The notes: generated by a model from the letters alone, not told the origin. Counted from the stretch's first letter, positions 1-9,962 are shown. The stretch is 64,000 nucleotides of DNA from Shewanella sp. AS1 (GCF_021412565.1 NZ_JAKCLJ010000004.1:124001-188000); one strand, 5' to 3'. A program made the numbers and translations.

Positions 1-120
1 AGTTTTAGTGTTATTGAATCCATTCAGAGAGGCTGGCAACAACTCTGCTTTTCCTTGTTGTCAGTCTTTACAGAGTTTATCTCGGCGAGGTCATGCCGCG
101 AAAAATTTGGGGGCTGTATT

Positions 121-1452
121 ATGTTTCTAGCACAAGAGATTATCCGTAAAAAGCGAAATGGTGAGGCGTTAAGTACCCAAGAGATCCAATTTTTCGTCAA
201 AGGGATCACTGATAATAGCGTTTCTGAAGGTCAGATTGCCGCACTGGGCATGGCAGTTTACTTCAACGATATGAACATGGATGAGCGTATCGCGCTAACC
301 ACAGCCATGCGTGATTCCGGAACAGTATTAAACTGGAAGAATTTGGGACTCGATGGTCCGATTATCGATAAGCACAGCACGGGTGGTGTAGGCGATGTGA
401 TCAGCCTGATGCTTGGTCCTATGGCGGCGGCTTGTGGCGGTTATGTGCCTATGATTTCCGGCCGTGGTTTAGGCCATACTGGCGGTACGTTAGATAAGTT
501 CGATGCCATTCCAGGTTACCAGACTGAGCCCGACAGTGAGCTGTTTCGTAAGGTAGTCAAAGAAGCTGGCGTGGCCATTATCGGTCAAACCGGCGATCTG
601 GTGCCTGCCGATAAACGTTTCTACTCCATTCGTGATAACACTGCCACAGTCGAGTCCATTTCGCTCATTACCGCATCTATTCTCTCTAAAAAGCTGGCTG
701 CTGGTCTCGATGCCTTAGCGATGGATGTCAAAGTTGGCAGCGGCGCATTTATGCCGACTTATGAAGCTTCAGAAGAGCTTGCTCGCAGTATTACCGCTGT
801 GGCTAACGGCGCAGGCACTCGCACAACAGCACTGCTTACCGACATGAATCAGGTGCTCGCATCCTGTGCGGGCAATGCGGTGGAAGTGAAAGAAGCGGTG
901 GATTTTTTAACCGGTGCTTATCGTAATCCCCGCCTGTATGAAGTGACTATGGGGCTTTGCGCCGAGATGCTGCAACTGGGCGGCTTAGCGGCCAGTGAAA
1001 CCGAGGCGCGCACTAAACTCAATCAGGTTTTAGATAACGGTAAGGCGGCGGATATTTTCGGTCGCATGATCTCAGGCTTAGGTGGTCCGGCCGATTTTAT
1101 CGAAAACTATGCTAACTATCTGCCGCAAGCTGGAATCATACGTCCTGTCTATGCTGACAAAACAGGTTTTGCCACTGCCATGGATACCCGTGAGCTGGGG
1201 CTGGCCGTAGTTACCCTAGGTGGCGGTCGACGCAAGCCGGGCGATGCCTTAGATTACAGCGTGGGTCTGACCCAAGTGTGTGCCTTAGGGGATGAGATCA
1301 CCAAAGATAAGCCGATTGCCATGATACATGCGCAATCAGAAAGCGCCTTCGAAGAAGCCGCTAGTGCCGTGAAAAAGGCGATTCATATTGGCGAACGTGC
1401 GCCAGAGAAAACACCAGAGATCTACCGTTACATTCGTCAGGCCGATCTCTAG
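121..1452 (+). CDS. deoA: Thymidine phosphorylase
   Basis: Cleaves thymidine with phosphate to thymine and deoxyribose-1-phosphate in the cytoplasm, the entry step of deoxynucleoside catabolism. The product is 443 residues and collinear with Escherichia coli DeoA, with the phosphate-binding KHSTGGVGD motif near residue 83 and the KVGSGAFM segment near residue 203. The frame is open back to the window edge, but the ATG at 121 gives the [12 protein letters not shown] start typical of the family, so the upstream TTG at 55 is rejected. A G-rich stretch 8-12 bases upstream may serve as ribosome binding site. It is followed 12 bases later by deoB, and the pair is surely co-transcribed. In relatives deoC lies upstream; it would be outside this window. 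Confidence 0.96.
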   Translation: MFLAQEIIRKKRNGEALSTQEIQFFVKGITDNSVSEGQIAALGMAVYFNDMNMDERIALTTAMRDSGTVLNWKNLGLDGPIIDKHSTGGVGDVISLMLGPMAAACGGYVPMISGRGLGHTGGTLDKFDAIPGYQTEPDSELFRKVVKEAGVAIIGQTGDLVPADKRFYSIRDNTATVESISLITASILSKKLAAGLDALAMDVKVGSGAFMPTYEASEELARSITAVANGAGTRTTALLTDMNQVLASCAGNAVEVKEAVDFLTGAYRNPRLYEVTMGLCAEMLQLGGLAASETEARTKLNQVLDNGKAADIFGRMISGLGGPADFIENYANYLPQAGIIRPVYADKTGFATAMDTRELGLAVVTLGGGRRKPGDALDYSVGLTQVCALGDEITKDKPIAMIHAQSESAFEEAASAVKKAIHIGERAPEKTPEIYRYIRQADL

Positions 1453-1464
1453 GAGAAGATATAG

Positions 1465-2682
1465 ATGAAAAGAACCGTAATTATGATGCTCGACTCTTTC
1501 GGGGTTGGCGCTGCGAAAGATGCTGCCGATTTTGGCGATATTGGTGCCGATACCTTTGGGCATATTGCTAAGGCATGCGCGGAAGGAAAGGCAAACGAAG
1601 GGCGTGAAGGCCCGCTGAAGTTGCCAAATCTGGCTAAATTAGGTCTAGCCCATGCGGGCAAAGAGAGTACGGGCAGTTTTGCTGCAGGTTTTGGCGATGA
1701 TATCGAAGTGATCGGTGCCTATGGCCATGCTGATGAGCTCAGCTCGGGTAAAGATACCCCAAGTGGTCATTGGGAGATGGCGGGCGTGCCAGTGCTCTAT
1801 GAGTGGGGCTATTTTAGCGATCACACTAACTCTTTTCCTCAGGAGTTGACCGATAAGATCCTGGCACGCGCCGGACTGAGTGGTTATCTGGGGAATTGTC
1901 ATGCCTCGGGTACGGCGATTTTAGAGCAGCTTGGCGAGGAGCACATGCAAAGCGGCTTACCTATTTTCTATACTTCTGCCGATTCAGTTTTCCAGATTGC
2001 CTGCCATGAAGAGACCTTTGGCTTAGAAAAACTCTATGAGCTGTGCATTATCGCCCGTGAAGAACTTGAGCCTTATAACATTGGCCGAGTGATCGCGCGT
2101 CCTTTCGTGGGGACAGGCGCAAGTGATTTTGCTCGCACAGGTAATCGTCGTGATTACGCGGTTGAGCCACCCGCAAAAACGGTTCTGGATAAGCTGAAAG
2201 AGGCCGGTGGTGAGGTGGTGAGTGTCGGTAAGATTGCCGATATCTACGCCCACTGCGGTATCACTAAAAAGGTTAAGGCAAGTGGCCTCGAAGCCCTGTT
2301 TGATGCCACCCTTGAGCAGGTCAAACTGGCGGGCGATCGCACTATCGTGTTTACCAACTTCGTCGATTTTGACTCTCATTATGGCCATCGCCGCGATATC
2401 GCCGGTTATGCCAGAGCACTCGAGTATTTCGACAGTCGTTTACCCGAGATCCTCGCCATATTGGGTGAGGATGATCTTCTGTTATTAACGGCCGATCATG
2501 GCTGTGATCCTACCTGGCAGGGCACAGATCATACCCGTGAACGAGTGCCCGTTTTGGCTTATGGGGCAGGCTTAACGGCGGGATCATTGGGTCTTCGCAA
2601 CAGTTTTGCCGATATCGGCCAGAGTATCGCTAAGTATTTCGAACTCGAGCCAATGGCTTATGGGGAGTCCTTTGTTGCCTAA
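1465..2682 (+). CDS. deoB: Phosphopentomutase
   Basis: Interconverts (deoxy)ribose-1-phosphate and (deoxy)ribose-5-phosphate, linking DeoA and DeoD products to the aldolase DeoC. The 405-residue protein has the alkaline-phosphatase-like metal motifs: the N-terminal MLDSFGVG (Asp10), KDTPSGHWE around residue 95 carrying the phosphorylated Thr, and the C-terminal [13 protein letters not shown] block around residue 344, giving the two-manganese site. An AGGAGA ribosome binding site precedes the ATG. Length matches the family. It sits in the deo operon, 12 bases after deoA and 104 bases before deoD. Confidence 0.97.
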   Translation: MKRTVIMMLDSFGVGAAKDAADFGDIGADTFGHIAKACAEGKANEGREGPLKLPNLAKLGLAHAGKESTGSFAAGFGDDIEVIGAYGHADELSSGKDTPSGHWEMAGVPVLYEWGYFSDHTNSFPQELTDKILARAGLSGYLGNCHASGTAILEQLGEEHMQSGLPIFYTSADSVFQIACHEETFGLEKLYELCIIAREELEPYNIGRVIARPFVGTGASDFARTGNRRDYAVEPPAKTVLDKLKEAGGEVVSVGKIADIYAHCGITKKVKASGLEALFDATLEQVKLAGDRTIVFTNFVDFDSHYGHRRDIAGYARALEYFDSRLPEILAILGEDDLLLLTADHGCDPTWQGTDHTRERVPVLAYGAGLTAGSLGLRNSFADIGQSIAKYFELEPMAYGESFVA

Positions 2683-2786
2683 GGGCACAGGCGCTTCAAC
2701 GGGTAAAAAAGTAAGTTTCAAGTTGGCGGTACCATGATGACTGCCAATACTATACAGACTAGAGTCTAAAAATAGGGGTTAAAACA

Positions 2787-3497
2787 ATGGCTACACCACA
2801 TATTAATGCTGTAGAAGGGGCTTTTGCCGATACCGTTCTGTTTCCTGGCGATCCACTACGCGCCAAATATATTGCTGAAACATTTTTAGAAAATGTAGAG
2901 CAGGTGACAGATGTACGTAACATGCTAGGTTTCACTGGTACCTACAAGGGTGTGCGTGTTTCTGTTATGGGTTCCGGCATGGGTATCCCTTCATGTTCTA
3001 TCTACGCCACCGAGTTGATTAAAGACTATGGTGTGAAGAACCTGATCCGTGTGGGTACCTGTGGTGCCATCAGCACAGATGTTAAGGTACGTGACGTACT
3101 GATCGGCATGGGTGCTTGTACCGATTCACAGGTTAACCGTTTACGTTTTAAAGGTCAGGACTTTGCGGCAATTTGTGATTATGGCTTACTCAGTGCTGTG
3201 GTTAAAGCAGCCGAAGCTAAGGGCACCAAATACCGTGTAGGTAATGTGTTCTCTGCCGATCTTTTCTATACACCGGATCCTGAAATGTTCGACGTGATGG
3301 AAAAGATGGATGTATTAGGTGTTGAGATGGAAGCCGCCGGTTTATACGGTGTTGCCAAAGAATTTGGTGCTAAAGCTCTGTGTGTGGTGACAGTATCTGA
3401 TCATATCCGTACAGGTGAAAAGACCACTTCTGATGAGCGTCAAACCACCTTCAACGAGATGATTGAGATGACGCTGGACGCGGCGATCACCCTTTAA
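2787..3497 (+). CDS. deoD: Purine nucleoside phosphorylase, DeoD type
   Basis: Phosphorolyses purine (deoxy)nucleosides to free base and (deoxy)ribose-1-phosphate; the family forms homohexamers. The 236-residue protein starts MATPHINA and carries the phosphate-binding GDPLRA (about residue 21), the ribose-binding VEMEAAGLY (about 179) and the catalytic Asp in SDHIRTGE (about residue 204, as in E. coli). It follows deoB after a 104-base gap holding a small hairpin (2723-2747), so its transcript may be processed or tuned separately from deoAB. A strong intrinsic terminator follows and closes the operon. Confidence 0.97.
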   Translation: MATPHINAVEGAFADTVLFPGDPLRAKYIAETFLENVEQVTDVRNMLGFTGTYKGVRVSVMGSGMGIPSCSIYATELIKDYGVKNLIRVGTCGAISTDVKVRDVLIGMGACTDSQVNRLRFKGQDFAAICDYGLLSAVVKAAEAKGTKYRVGNVFSADLFYTPDPEMFDVMEKMDVLGVEMEAAGLYGVAKEFGAKALCVVTVSDHIRTGEKTTSDERQTTFNEMIEMTLDAAITL

Positions 3498-3527
3498 TTT
3501 AGGCTTCATCTTACTCTTCATCGCGAA

Positions 3528-3554
3528 AAAACGGGCTGCTTGCCCGTTTTTTTA
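3528..3554 (+). terminator. Intrinsic terminator of the deo operon
   Basis: A GC-rich 7-bp stem (AACGGGC / GCCCGTT) with a five-base loop is followed by seven T residues, 30 bases after the deoD stop. It separates deoD from the convergent ytjB. Confidence 0.85.
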
Positions 3555-3571
3555 TGCCTGATTAAGATGGT

Positions 3572-4255
3572 TCAGGCGCTGGATTCTTTACTCTTCTCTT
3601 TTGTCTGCTCTTTCGAGTCACCCTTATTAAGTGCGGCAGCAAGTTTCTTACCCAGTTGGCTTTTACTCTTACGGCGATCGAAATCGGCCCGTTTAAAGGA
3701 GAGCGCCCGTGAGATCAGCATGCCGATCAATCCGGCGATCAGCAACATGATCTGCTGCTGTTCCATATTGAGCTCATGGGCTTCTTTAATTTCATCGAAA
3801 AATAGCTCTGGTGCCAGCCTTACCTCGATATAGCCGAGGTTTTTTCCATCCTGTAAGACGGCTTCGACGTAGGGAGGATAGGGGGAGAGTAACGATTTGA
3901 GTTCATCAGAGTCGGCATCGAGATCGTCTTGAGTGACACTTTGGGCAAAGGAGAGTCTCTGTCCCTGTTCGCTGTAGATGGTGGCCGACATCACCTTGGG
4001 ATCTAGCACCAAGGCGTTGGTGAGCCATTGAAGCTGCTCATCATTTTGCAGTTGCAGTGCTGGCGTTGCCCCATAAGCTGTTTGTTGCACCAGTAATCTT
4101 GCCATCTTTTGTGTTTGGGACTTTAGAAGCTGCTGCCCTTGTAGTAGGCTAGTTTCCCAAAGATGATAGAGGCCTATCATTAACGCTAAGGCAATGACGA
4201 TTTGAACCAATCGGGCAAGCCTATGGGATATTTTGAGTCCTTTAAGAAAAAACAC
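3572..4255 (-). CDS. ytjB: YtjB/Smp-like membrane-anchored periplasmic protein
   Basis: A 227-residue protein with an N-terminal membrane segment (about residues 15-33), a soluble periplasmic part, a second hydrophobic helix near residues 170-187, and a basic, lysine-rich cytoplasmic tail. This two-helix layout with an extracytoplasmic sensor-like domain fits the Smp/YtjB family. The gene is divergent from serB with 77 bases between, the same arrangement as smp-serB in E. coli, which is the main support for the name. The function is not established, so sensing or envelope roles would be guesses. The C-terminal tail after residue 200 is low complexity (K, S, E). Confidence 0.78.
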   Translation of the reverse strand: MFFLKGLKISHRLARLVQIVIALALMIGLYHLWETSLLQGQQLLKSQTQKMARLLVQQTAYGATPALQLQNDEQLQWLTNALVLDPKVMSATIYSEQGQRLSFAQSVTQDDLDADSDELKSLLSPYPPYVEAVLQDGKNLGYIEVRLAPELFFDEIKEAHELNMEQQQIMLLIAGLIGMLISRALSFKRADFDRRKSKSQLGKKLAAALNKGDSKEQTKEKSKESSA

Positions 4256-4274
4256 GTTATACCTGAAGCGATAA

Positions 4275-4310
4275 GGGTTTTATTAATCATAATCGATTAT
4301 TAATAAACCC
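4275..4310. repeat. Inverted repeat between ytjB and serB
   Basis: GGGTTTTATTAAT on the left is mirrored by ATTAATAAACCC on the right with one extra T, around an AT-rich centre that itself contains TAATC/GATTA half-sites. It occupies almost half of the 77-base divergent promoter region, so an operator or a leader hairpin are both possible. I do not recognise the binding protein. Confidence 0.5.
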
Positions 4311-4332
4311 GATACCCGGAGATGTAATACTT

Positions 4333-5322
4333 ATGGAAAGTCAGCAGCAAAATGCATTGTTTTCATGGATATATAATGAGAACTCCGCCAGTTTTAACCA
4401 TGAGGGCCACAGTTTTACACGCCACCATGAGGCCGATGTTTTAGCCTCCTTTTGTCGTGTACGACTCGTCTATGCTGACTTAAAATATGAAGCCCAATTA
4501 GCACCACTTTTCCTGTCCTTGCCATCGCTGCAAAGTGTGGGACGCATTCAAAGAGAGGCTGGGCTTTTCTGTGTGGAGCTCGCTCTTAACTCTCCGTTGG
4601 ACGAGGCAAGGCAATGCCAGTTACAGGCCTTTGATGGGGTTGAGCTGATCACCTTGGCTGATCATGCGCCGCGCCTGGATCGCCAAGGTTTATTGGTGAT
4701 GGATATGGACTCCACTGCCATTGAGATTGAGTGTATCGATGAGCTGGCCGCCATGGCGGGTGTGGGTGAGGCGGTCGCCGAGGTGACTGAGCGAGCCATG
4801 CAGGGTGAGCTGGATTTTGAGCAGAGCCTGCGGGCTAGGGTCGCTAAACTTGCCGGTGCCGATGCTGCCATTATCGATAATCTCTGTGCTCGCCTGCCTT
4901 TGATGCCGGGATTAACTGCGATGATCCGTGAGTTGCAATCTCACCAATGGCGCCTAGTGCTGGCCTCCGGCGGATTTACTCCTTTTGTGGGGCATTTAAA
5001 ACAGCTGCTCGCTTTGGATGCGGCCTATGCCAACGAGTTGGTCATCGAGGGCAATCGCTTAAGTGGCGAGGTGCGAGGCACCATTGTCGATGCACAGTTT
5101 AAAGCCGATACCGTTATTAAGTCAGCTGAGAGCTGGCAGATTGCTACAGGCCAGCGCGTGGCCATTGGCGATGGCGCCAATGATATTCCTATGGTGCAGA
5201 GTGCCGACTTTGGCATAGCCTACCATGCTAAGCCGAAATTACGCCAGGCGGCGGATGCGGTAATAGATAAATTGGATCTGCGGGTGCTGCCTTATATGCT
5301 GTTGGATTTGAGTGGCAGATGA
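4333..5322 (+). CDS. serB: Phosphoserine phosphatase
   Basis: Catalyses the last step of serine synthesis, phosphoserine to serine. This HAD-superfamily enzyme of 329 residues has motif I DMDSTAIEIE near residue 123 (nucleophile and acid/base Asp), a Ser in the LASGGF segment (motif II), and motif IV GDGANDIPM near residue 279. About 100 N-terminal residues form the extra regulatory-type domain found in gammaproteobacterial SerB. The start ATG has CGGAG upstream. It is transcribed divergently from ytjB and convergently with the long PilZ gene that follows. Confidence 0.96.
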   Translation: MESQQQNALFSWIYNENSASFNHEGHSFTRHHEADVLASFCRVRLVYADLKYEAQLAPLFLSLPSLQSVGRIQREAGLFCVELALNSPLDEARQCQLQAFDGVELITLADHAPRLDRQGLLVMDMDSTAIEIECIDELAAMAGVGEAVAEVTERAMQGELDFEQSLRARVAKLAGADAAIIDNLCARLPLMPGLTAMIRELQSHQWRLVLASGGFTPFVGHLKQLLALDAAYANELVIEGNRLSGEVRGTIVDAQFKADTVIKSAESWQIATGQRVAIGDGANDIPMVQSADFGIAYHAKPKLRQAADAVIDKLDLRVLPYMLLDLSGR

Positions 5323-5409
5323 GTCATAGGCGCACTCAATCAAAAGCTGTTAGTTCACAGGCTGCTTATCTGTAAAAGCATGGCAGCTTGTGGATCTGTT
5401 TATTATCAC

Positions 5410-7812
5410 TCATTCCAGTTGGCTAAATTGTTCGCAGGCGAGCTCAGGAAAACGAAGCATGACTTCTGGAGTAATATCCACAAACTCACCTATCCCTATG
5501 ATATGCCAAAGTAACTGTTCCAGGTTTTTGGCTTTGTGCTGCGCATGCACCCCAATGTATTCCAGTTCACGTTTGATGTAGTTGAGATCCGGTTTACTTG
5601 CAGCTCCGCGATAGATACGCAGCGCCATAAACTGACCTAGATCCTGGCTCTGGCGGATAAAATGCTGCTGGCGCTGGGCATCGCCTATCTCCTCTGGAGG
5701 CCGGCAGATGAGTCTGATCCCGCCCTGAGATTGCCTGGATATCTGCAGGTAAACCTCAAAGTATTCCAATCCCTGTTGTGGCTTGAGGCGTTTGATTGGG
5801 TCGATGAAATCCTGCTTCAGGCGGCCGTTTTCAAGTAAGGCGCTGAGATCATATTGCAGCACGTTGGCAGTGAGGGCTGCAAAAATATCGCTGACATCGT
5901 TGCCATATTTACTCACGCCCAGTAGTGCGAGTTTGGCCGATTTTGTGGTTTTTTCAGCAAAGTAAAGCACAGAAGCTAACTCGCGCATCAAGAGGTTCTT
6001 CATACCATCTGAGAGCTCTTTCAGATCGCCATTGGCCTGAGTGAGTTTTTTCAATTTGTCGCGATTAACTTCAATCAGTTTATTGAAAAAAGCGACGCCA
6101 ATATGGGGCTCGTGACTTATCATGGCGGCCAGATGCAACAGGGTGCCATTTTTTTGGCTGCGAACGATGCGATAGGGAAGCTGCTCCAACTTGGTTTTGC
6201 CCGCCAGAGATTGCAGCGTGGTAAAACTCAGCAGCAGGGGCGTTCTTGGCTGCCACTGTACTGGTTCATCCAATATTATCTGCAGGCCTTTGCCCGAGAT
6301 ATCCTGAGTGATCCCCGAAACAGTCGGTTTGCCATCCTGGCTGATGCTGACCTGCGTCTTGAAGCTGAATCTGGGCTCGTTGCGCCGTTCACCAAATTGC
6401 AATGAGATAAATTTAATTTGGTTTTCGCTGACCTTATGCTGGCCAAACTGTTTTAACAGGTTGGCTTTATAGCCTTTATTGTCCCACTGCCGGTATTGCG
6501 CCAGCATAGCCTCATTGGTGAGATCCATCAGCTGGAGCACATGGGTGAAATGTTTCAGCTGGGTCTCGGTCAGTGCCGAATAATAACTGCTGTCACCGGG
6601 TAGAATACTGGCCTTATAGGAGGTCTGATGATCTATCTCATGGCTGCTTAGCTTGAGAATTCGCCAGTTGGATTTATTGGCGCCGAAGCTGATAAACAGG
6701 CCGAGTAGATCGGACTCTATGAGTTCGGCCAAACTTGCCGAGTAGAAATAAATTTCCCCCTGGGCATGGAAGGTGAAACAAAACAGCAGTTGATGGGTAA
6801 TGTCATTGGGCGCTTCGATAAGGCGTTTCAGGCGCGAGCTTGTTAGCAGTCCAGGCAGCTGACAAATCCCTTTCTCGTCATTAAATCGCTGTAACAGGGC
6901 CTGATTGTTAAGGCTGGTGAGTCCGTGAGTGACTTTATAATCGCGCTCAATTTGCTCAACATAAAGGGGCAGGTGTGGCAGGTGTGGCAGATAATGCCGC
7001 TCAAGACCCAGCCCAGTTGCAGCGACTAAAATATCATTAATATCCACCTTATAGCGAAACTTATAGCCTTGGATAAGGTTGGCTATCATTTCTGATAGGC
7101 CTTCACTTCCCCCGAGACGTTTCAGGCGCATCCAGCTGTATTCGTGATTGGTTTCGACATCGACTACCTGATAGTCGACCCCTTTTTGCAGGTCGTCGTA
7201 ATAATACTCTTTACTCAAGTCCAGCAGTTTAACCCGCAGCGGCTGGCCGATATTCAATCCATGGTTAAGTGGCAGGCGAATGCGAGCGCCGCTAACAGAG
7301 AGATCCACTGTAATGCCGCCGATCTCATTACTACCTGGCTGGGATACCTGAATACGTATGGCATAGTTCATTCGCTCTTCGCTACGGTTAAAGTAGCTGC
7401 CAAGGACTGCACCAGAAGCGATAAATGGTTGCGGCTCAGGCTCGCTGTGCTCATCCTGGCGCCGCTCTTTTTTACGCCTTTGCTTATGGGTGCTCAACAC
7501 ATGCTCATACACCCCTAAGGTGTAGTGGTTTTGATATATGCCTAAGGCCTCGATAAAGCTGTTTTTAGCCGGGGTGTCCATAAAGTGGGATTGTTGCCCA
7601 TGCTCTATGGGTTCGCAGGGGAGCTCGGATTTGTCCCTTAAATCGATCACCCTAGTGCAGGGCGTGGCGAGGCGATTGAGTTCCATCTTAATTAAGAAAC
7701 GAGTCGAGTTGGACTCCTGAGCGGTAAGGTGGTCAAACAGCTCCTGGAAGTCCTGTTCCATTAACAGAGGTTTAAGTTGCTCAATCAAAGCATTGTGTTG
7801 CTCTACACTCAT
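5410..7812 (-). CDS. Large protein with two PilZ domains
   Basis: An 800-residue cytoplasmic protein without evident membrane segments. Two PilZ-type c-di-GMP-binding regions can be read. The first, about residues 140-250, has DLSVSGARI (D-x-S-x-x-G) but an imperfect arginine motif before it. The second, about 475-590, has the full RRNEPR plus DISGKG pair and should bind c-di-GMP. The N-terminal 130 residues hold a charged linker (KQRRKKERR), and the last 200 residues match nothing I recognise. A second PilZ protein lies beyond radA, so this locus is rich in c-di-GMP effectors. A specific target cannot be named. The ATG at 7812 is chosen although its ribosome binding site is weak. Confidence 0.85.
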   Translation of the reverse strand: MSVEQHNALIEQLKPLLMEQDFQELFDHLTAQESNSTRFLIKMELNRLATPCTRVIDLRDKSELPCEPIEHGQQSHFMDTPAKNSFIEALGIYQNHYTLGVYEHVLSTHKQRRKKERRQDEHSEPEPQPFIASGAVLGSYFNRSEERMNYAIRIQVSQPGSNEIGGITVDLSVSGARIRLPLNHGLNIGQPLRVKLLDLSKEYYYDDLQKGVDYQVVDVETNHEYSWMRLKRLGGSEGLSEMIANLIQGYKFRYKVDINDILVAATGLGLERHYLPHLPHLPLYVEQIERDYKVTHGLTSLNNQALLQRFNDEKGICQLPGLLTSSRLKRLIEAPNDITHQLLFCFTFHAQGEIYFYSASLAELIESDLLGLFISFGANKSNWRILKLSSHEIDHQTSYKASILPGDSSYYSALTETQLKHFTHVLQLMDLTNEAMLAQYRQWDNKGYKANLLKQFGQHKVSENQIKFISLQFGERRNEPRFSFKTQVSISQDGKPTVSGITQDISGKGLQIILDEPVQWQPRTPLLLSFTTLQSLAGKTKLEQLPYRIVRSQKNGTLLHLAAMISHEPHIGVAFFNKLIEVNRDKLKKLTQANGDLKELSDGMKNLLMRELASVLYFAEKTTKSAKLALLGVSKYGNDVSDIFAALTANVLQYDLSALLENGRLKQDFIDPIKRLKPQQGLEYFEVYLQISRQSQGGIRLICRPPEEIGDAQRQQHFIRQSQDLGQFMALRIYRGAASKPDLNYIKRELEYIGVHAQHKAKNLEQLLWHIIGIGEFVDITPEVMLRFPELACEQFSQLE

Positions 7813-8133
7813 TCTATTTATCTTATCGAGAGACGACTATCTGGCAGTGTTAATCTGTTGTCGGCAAACAGCGGCTAAACTTGAACATTTTACCGATGTC
7901 ACTGAGAAATAACGGATAGGCGGAAACCATTTTGTGGGGTTAGTGTACGGTTAATATGGCGTTAATGCACCGGTGAATCCTAGACAGAGATCTAATTTAT
8001 TCATCTACTGAGCTTTTGTTAGCCAGTTTCATCCAGTTTGCCTGCACCTATATACCTGAAGGTTAGTCAAACCTCTTTGTTCGAGATAGACTAGGACCTA
8101 TCGATGGCAGAGTGATACTTGATTAAAATTCCT
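7813..8133. other. Divergent intergenic region, PilZ gene / radA
   Basis: About 320 bases separate the two divergent genes. I find no open frame with a ribosome binding site and no strong hairpin. It presumably holds the two promoters, but no convincing -35/-10 pair stands out. Confidence 0.6.
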
Positions 8134-9507
8134 ATGGCGAAAAATAAAACAGCATACGTATGTAATGAATGTGGGCAGGACTTTCCTCGCTGGCAGGGCC
8201 AATGTAGCGCCTGCCATGAATGGAACAGCATCACAGAGGTGAGGCTTGGGGCGGTTAAACCCGCATCGGCCTCAATTGCAGGCTATGCTGGCGCTGTGGG
8301 GGGCGGTTCAAAAAAGCTCAATGAGGTTGAGGAGTTCGAGGCGAAAAAGTTGCTGACAGGAATTGGGGAGCTTGACAGGGTGCTCTGTGGTGGATTAACC
8401 ACAGGGTCGGTCAATATCATTTCCGGTGATCCCGGTGCGGGCAAAACCACGATTTTATCGGATCTGGTCTCGCGTATGTCGCAGCTGATGCCCTCCCTTT
8501 ACTGTACCGCCGAGGAGTCTCTCTCCCAGTTTAAGAACCGGGTTAATCGATTAAAGCTGGATTATAACGAAGAAAACCTCTATCTGATGGCCGAAACCAA
8601 TGTCGAGGCGATTATCGCGGAGTTGGAAGCTAAGCAGATAAAGTTTGCGGTAATTGACTCCATTCAGGCTGTGGTCACGGACTTGGCCAATGGCAGTCCT
8701 GGCTCTCCTTCTCAGGTGAAAAGTAGCGCACAGGCATTGACTCAATATTGTAAGCAGAACAATGTCACCATGTTTTTGGTGGCCCATGTGAATAAAAATA
8801 ATGAGACGGCCGGCCCACAAACCCTGATCCATATCGTCGACTGTTTGACTCACATAGAGTGCAATGATGGTCAGGTCCGTACACTGAGAGCAAACAAGAA
8901 CCGTTTCGGCGATGTGGACACAGTTGGGATTTTCAGAATGACAGAGCGGGGCATGATCAGTGTCGATAATCCCAGTGAGATTTTTCTCTCCGGCTCCACC
9001 ACAGATTCACCCGGCGCGGCCATCACTTGCATTCGTAAAGGTAATCGCAATCTGTTGCTGGAGATCCAGTGTTTAACCACAGAGACGGAAGGGGAGTTCC
9101 CACAGCGAGTCTGTGTTGGTTTGAATATGAACCGGATCAAGATGTTAACTGGTATCTTGCGTAAACATACCCGCACCAAAATTTTCCACGATACCTATTT
9201 TAACCTGGTTGGCGGCTTGAAAATCGATGAGTCAGAGACCTGTATCGACCTTGCCTTAGTGGCGGCGTTGCTCAGCAGTTTGAATGATTTTGTGGTGCCG
9301 CGCACCACTTGCATCATGGGAGAGCTGAGTCTCAATGGCGACGTGCGCCCCATCGACAGTGGCGTGCCGCGGGTGAGAGAGGCGGTGCAGCATGGGTTTA
9401 CCGAAGTCTATATTCCCCATCGAAATTACCATAAATCGATGGAAGGGTTAGGGGCGAAAATCTACCCCATCAAAACGATTCATGAGTTGCTGGAGCTGAT
9501 AAGCTAG
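8134..9507 (+). CDS. radA: DNA repair protein RadA, divergent form
   Basis: RadA (Sms) is a RecA-like ATPase that drives branch migration in recombination. The 457-residue product has the expected order: a four-Cys zinc finger (CNECG...CSACHEW, residues 8-30), Walker A GDPGAGKTT near residue 100, the RadA signature KNRFG near 253, and a C-terminal Lon-like domain. The start is the ATG at 8134 (MAKNKTAYVC); the upstream TTG at 8119 adds five non-conserved residues. It differs from E. coli RadA at several usually constant places: TAEES for TGEES, AHVNKNNETAG for GHVTKDGSLAG, and GKTT for GKST. Whether this reflects lineage divergence or a specialised paralogue cannot be decided here. Confidence 0.88.
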   Translation: MAKNKTAYVCNECGQDFPRWQGQCSACHEWNSITEVRLGAVKPASASIAGYAGAVGGGSKKLNEVEEFEAKKLLTGIGELDRVLCGGLTTGSVNIISGDPGAGKTTILSDLVSRMSQLMPSLYCTAEESLSQFKNRVNRLKLDYNEENLYLMAETNVEAIIAELEAKQIKFAVIDSIQAVVTDLANGSPGSPSQVKSSAQALTQYCKQNNVTMFLVAHVNKNNETAGPQTLIHIVDCLTHIECNDGQVRTLRANKNRFGDVDTVGIFRMTERGMISVDNPSEIFLSGSTTDSPGAAITCIRKGNRNLLLEIQCLTTETEGEFPQRVCVGLNMNRIKMLTGILRKHTRTKIFHDTYFNLVGGLKIDESETCIDLALVAALLSSLNDFVVPRTTCIMGELSLNGDVRPIDSGVPRVREAVQHGFTEVYIPHRNYHKSMEGLGAKIYPIKTIHELLELIS

Positions 9508-9581
9508 GCTCACTAAAACAAAGCTCAGTAAAAGAAAGCGCAGAATAAAAGGCAGAAAAACCAGAATGAAACGGAGTCAGA

Positions 9582-9962
9582 CTAAGCCGCAGGCTCCTTA
9601 TCATGTATCTCGATAAAGGCATTTAGTTCGTTATCCCATTTTGAGGTATCACCCATATTCAGCTCTATAATGCGCCGCAGGTGGCTGATGCTGTCGATAT
9701 CGATATGCTCACAGGCCAGTCCTAGGAGTGTGTTTCGCTCATGAACGACCTTAACTTGCATAGTGATGTTAATCTCGCTGTCATTTAAGGAGAAATCCAG
9801 GGTCAGCGGCTGCGATGTCACAATCATACCTTCTGGCTTGCTAACAAGGGCCCCGTTAAGGCTTAAATCATAGATCTGGGTTGGCCAAATCGTTTCTTGC
9901 TGCGTAAGCGTGGCGCTGGCCTCGAATAAGAACCGAAAAAATTGTCGTCTTTCCTGCATCAT
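9582..9962 (-). CDS. Single-domain PilZ protein
   Basis: A 126-residue protein that is essentially one PilZ domain. The arginine motif RRQFFRF is at residues 5-11 and the DLSLNGALV (D-x-S-x-x-G) motif about 25 residues later, both needed for c-di-GMP binding. There is no partner domain, so it probably acts by binding another protein, as stand-alone PilZ adaptors do; this is inference. A CRP-like site lies about 100 bases upstream, between this gene and the divergent helicase. Start may be the first or second of two adjacent ATG codons. Confidence 0.87.
   Translation of the reverse strand: MMQERRQFFRFLFEASATLTQQETIWPTQIYDLSLNGALVSKPEGMIVTSQPLTLDFSLNDSEINITMQVKVVHERNTLLGLACEHIDIDSISHLRRIIELNMGDTSKWDNELNAFIEIHDKEPAA

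Noticed and set aside
2023..2388. 121-codon frame antisense to deoB
   Set aside because: Shadow of a highly conserved gene; no supporting signals.
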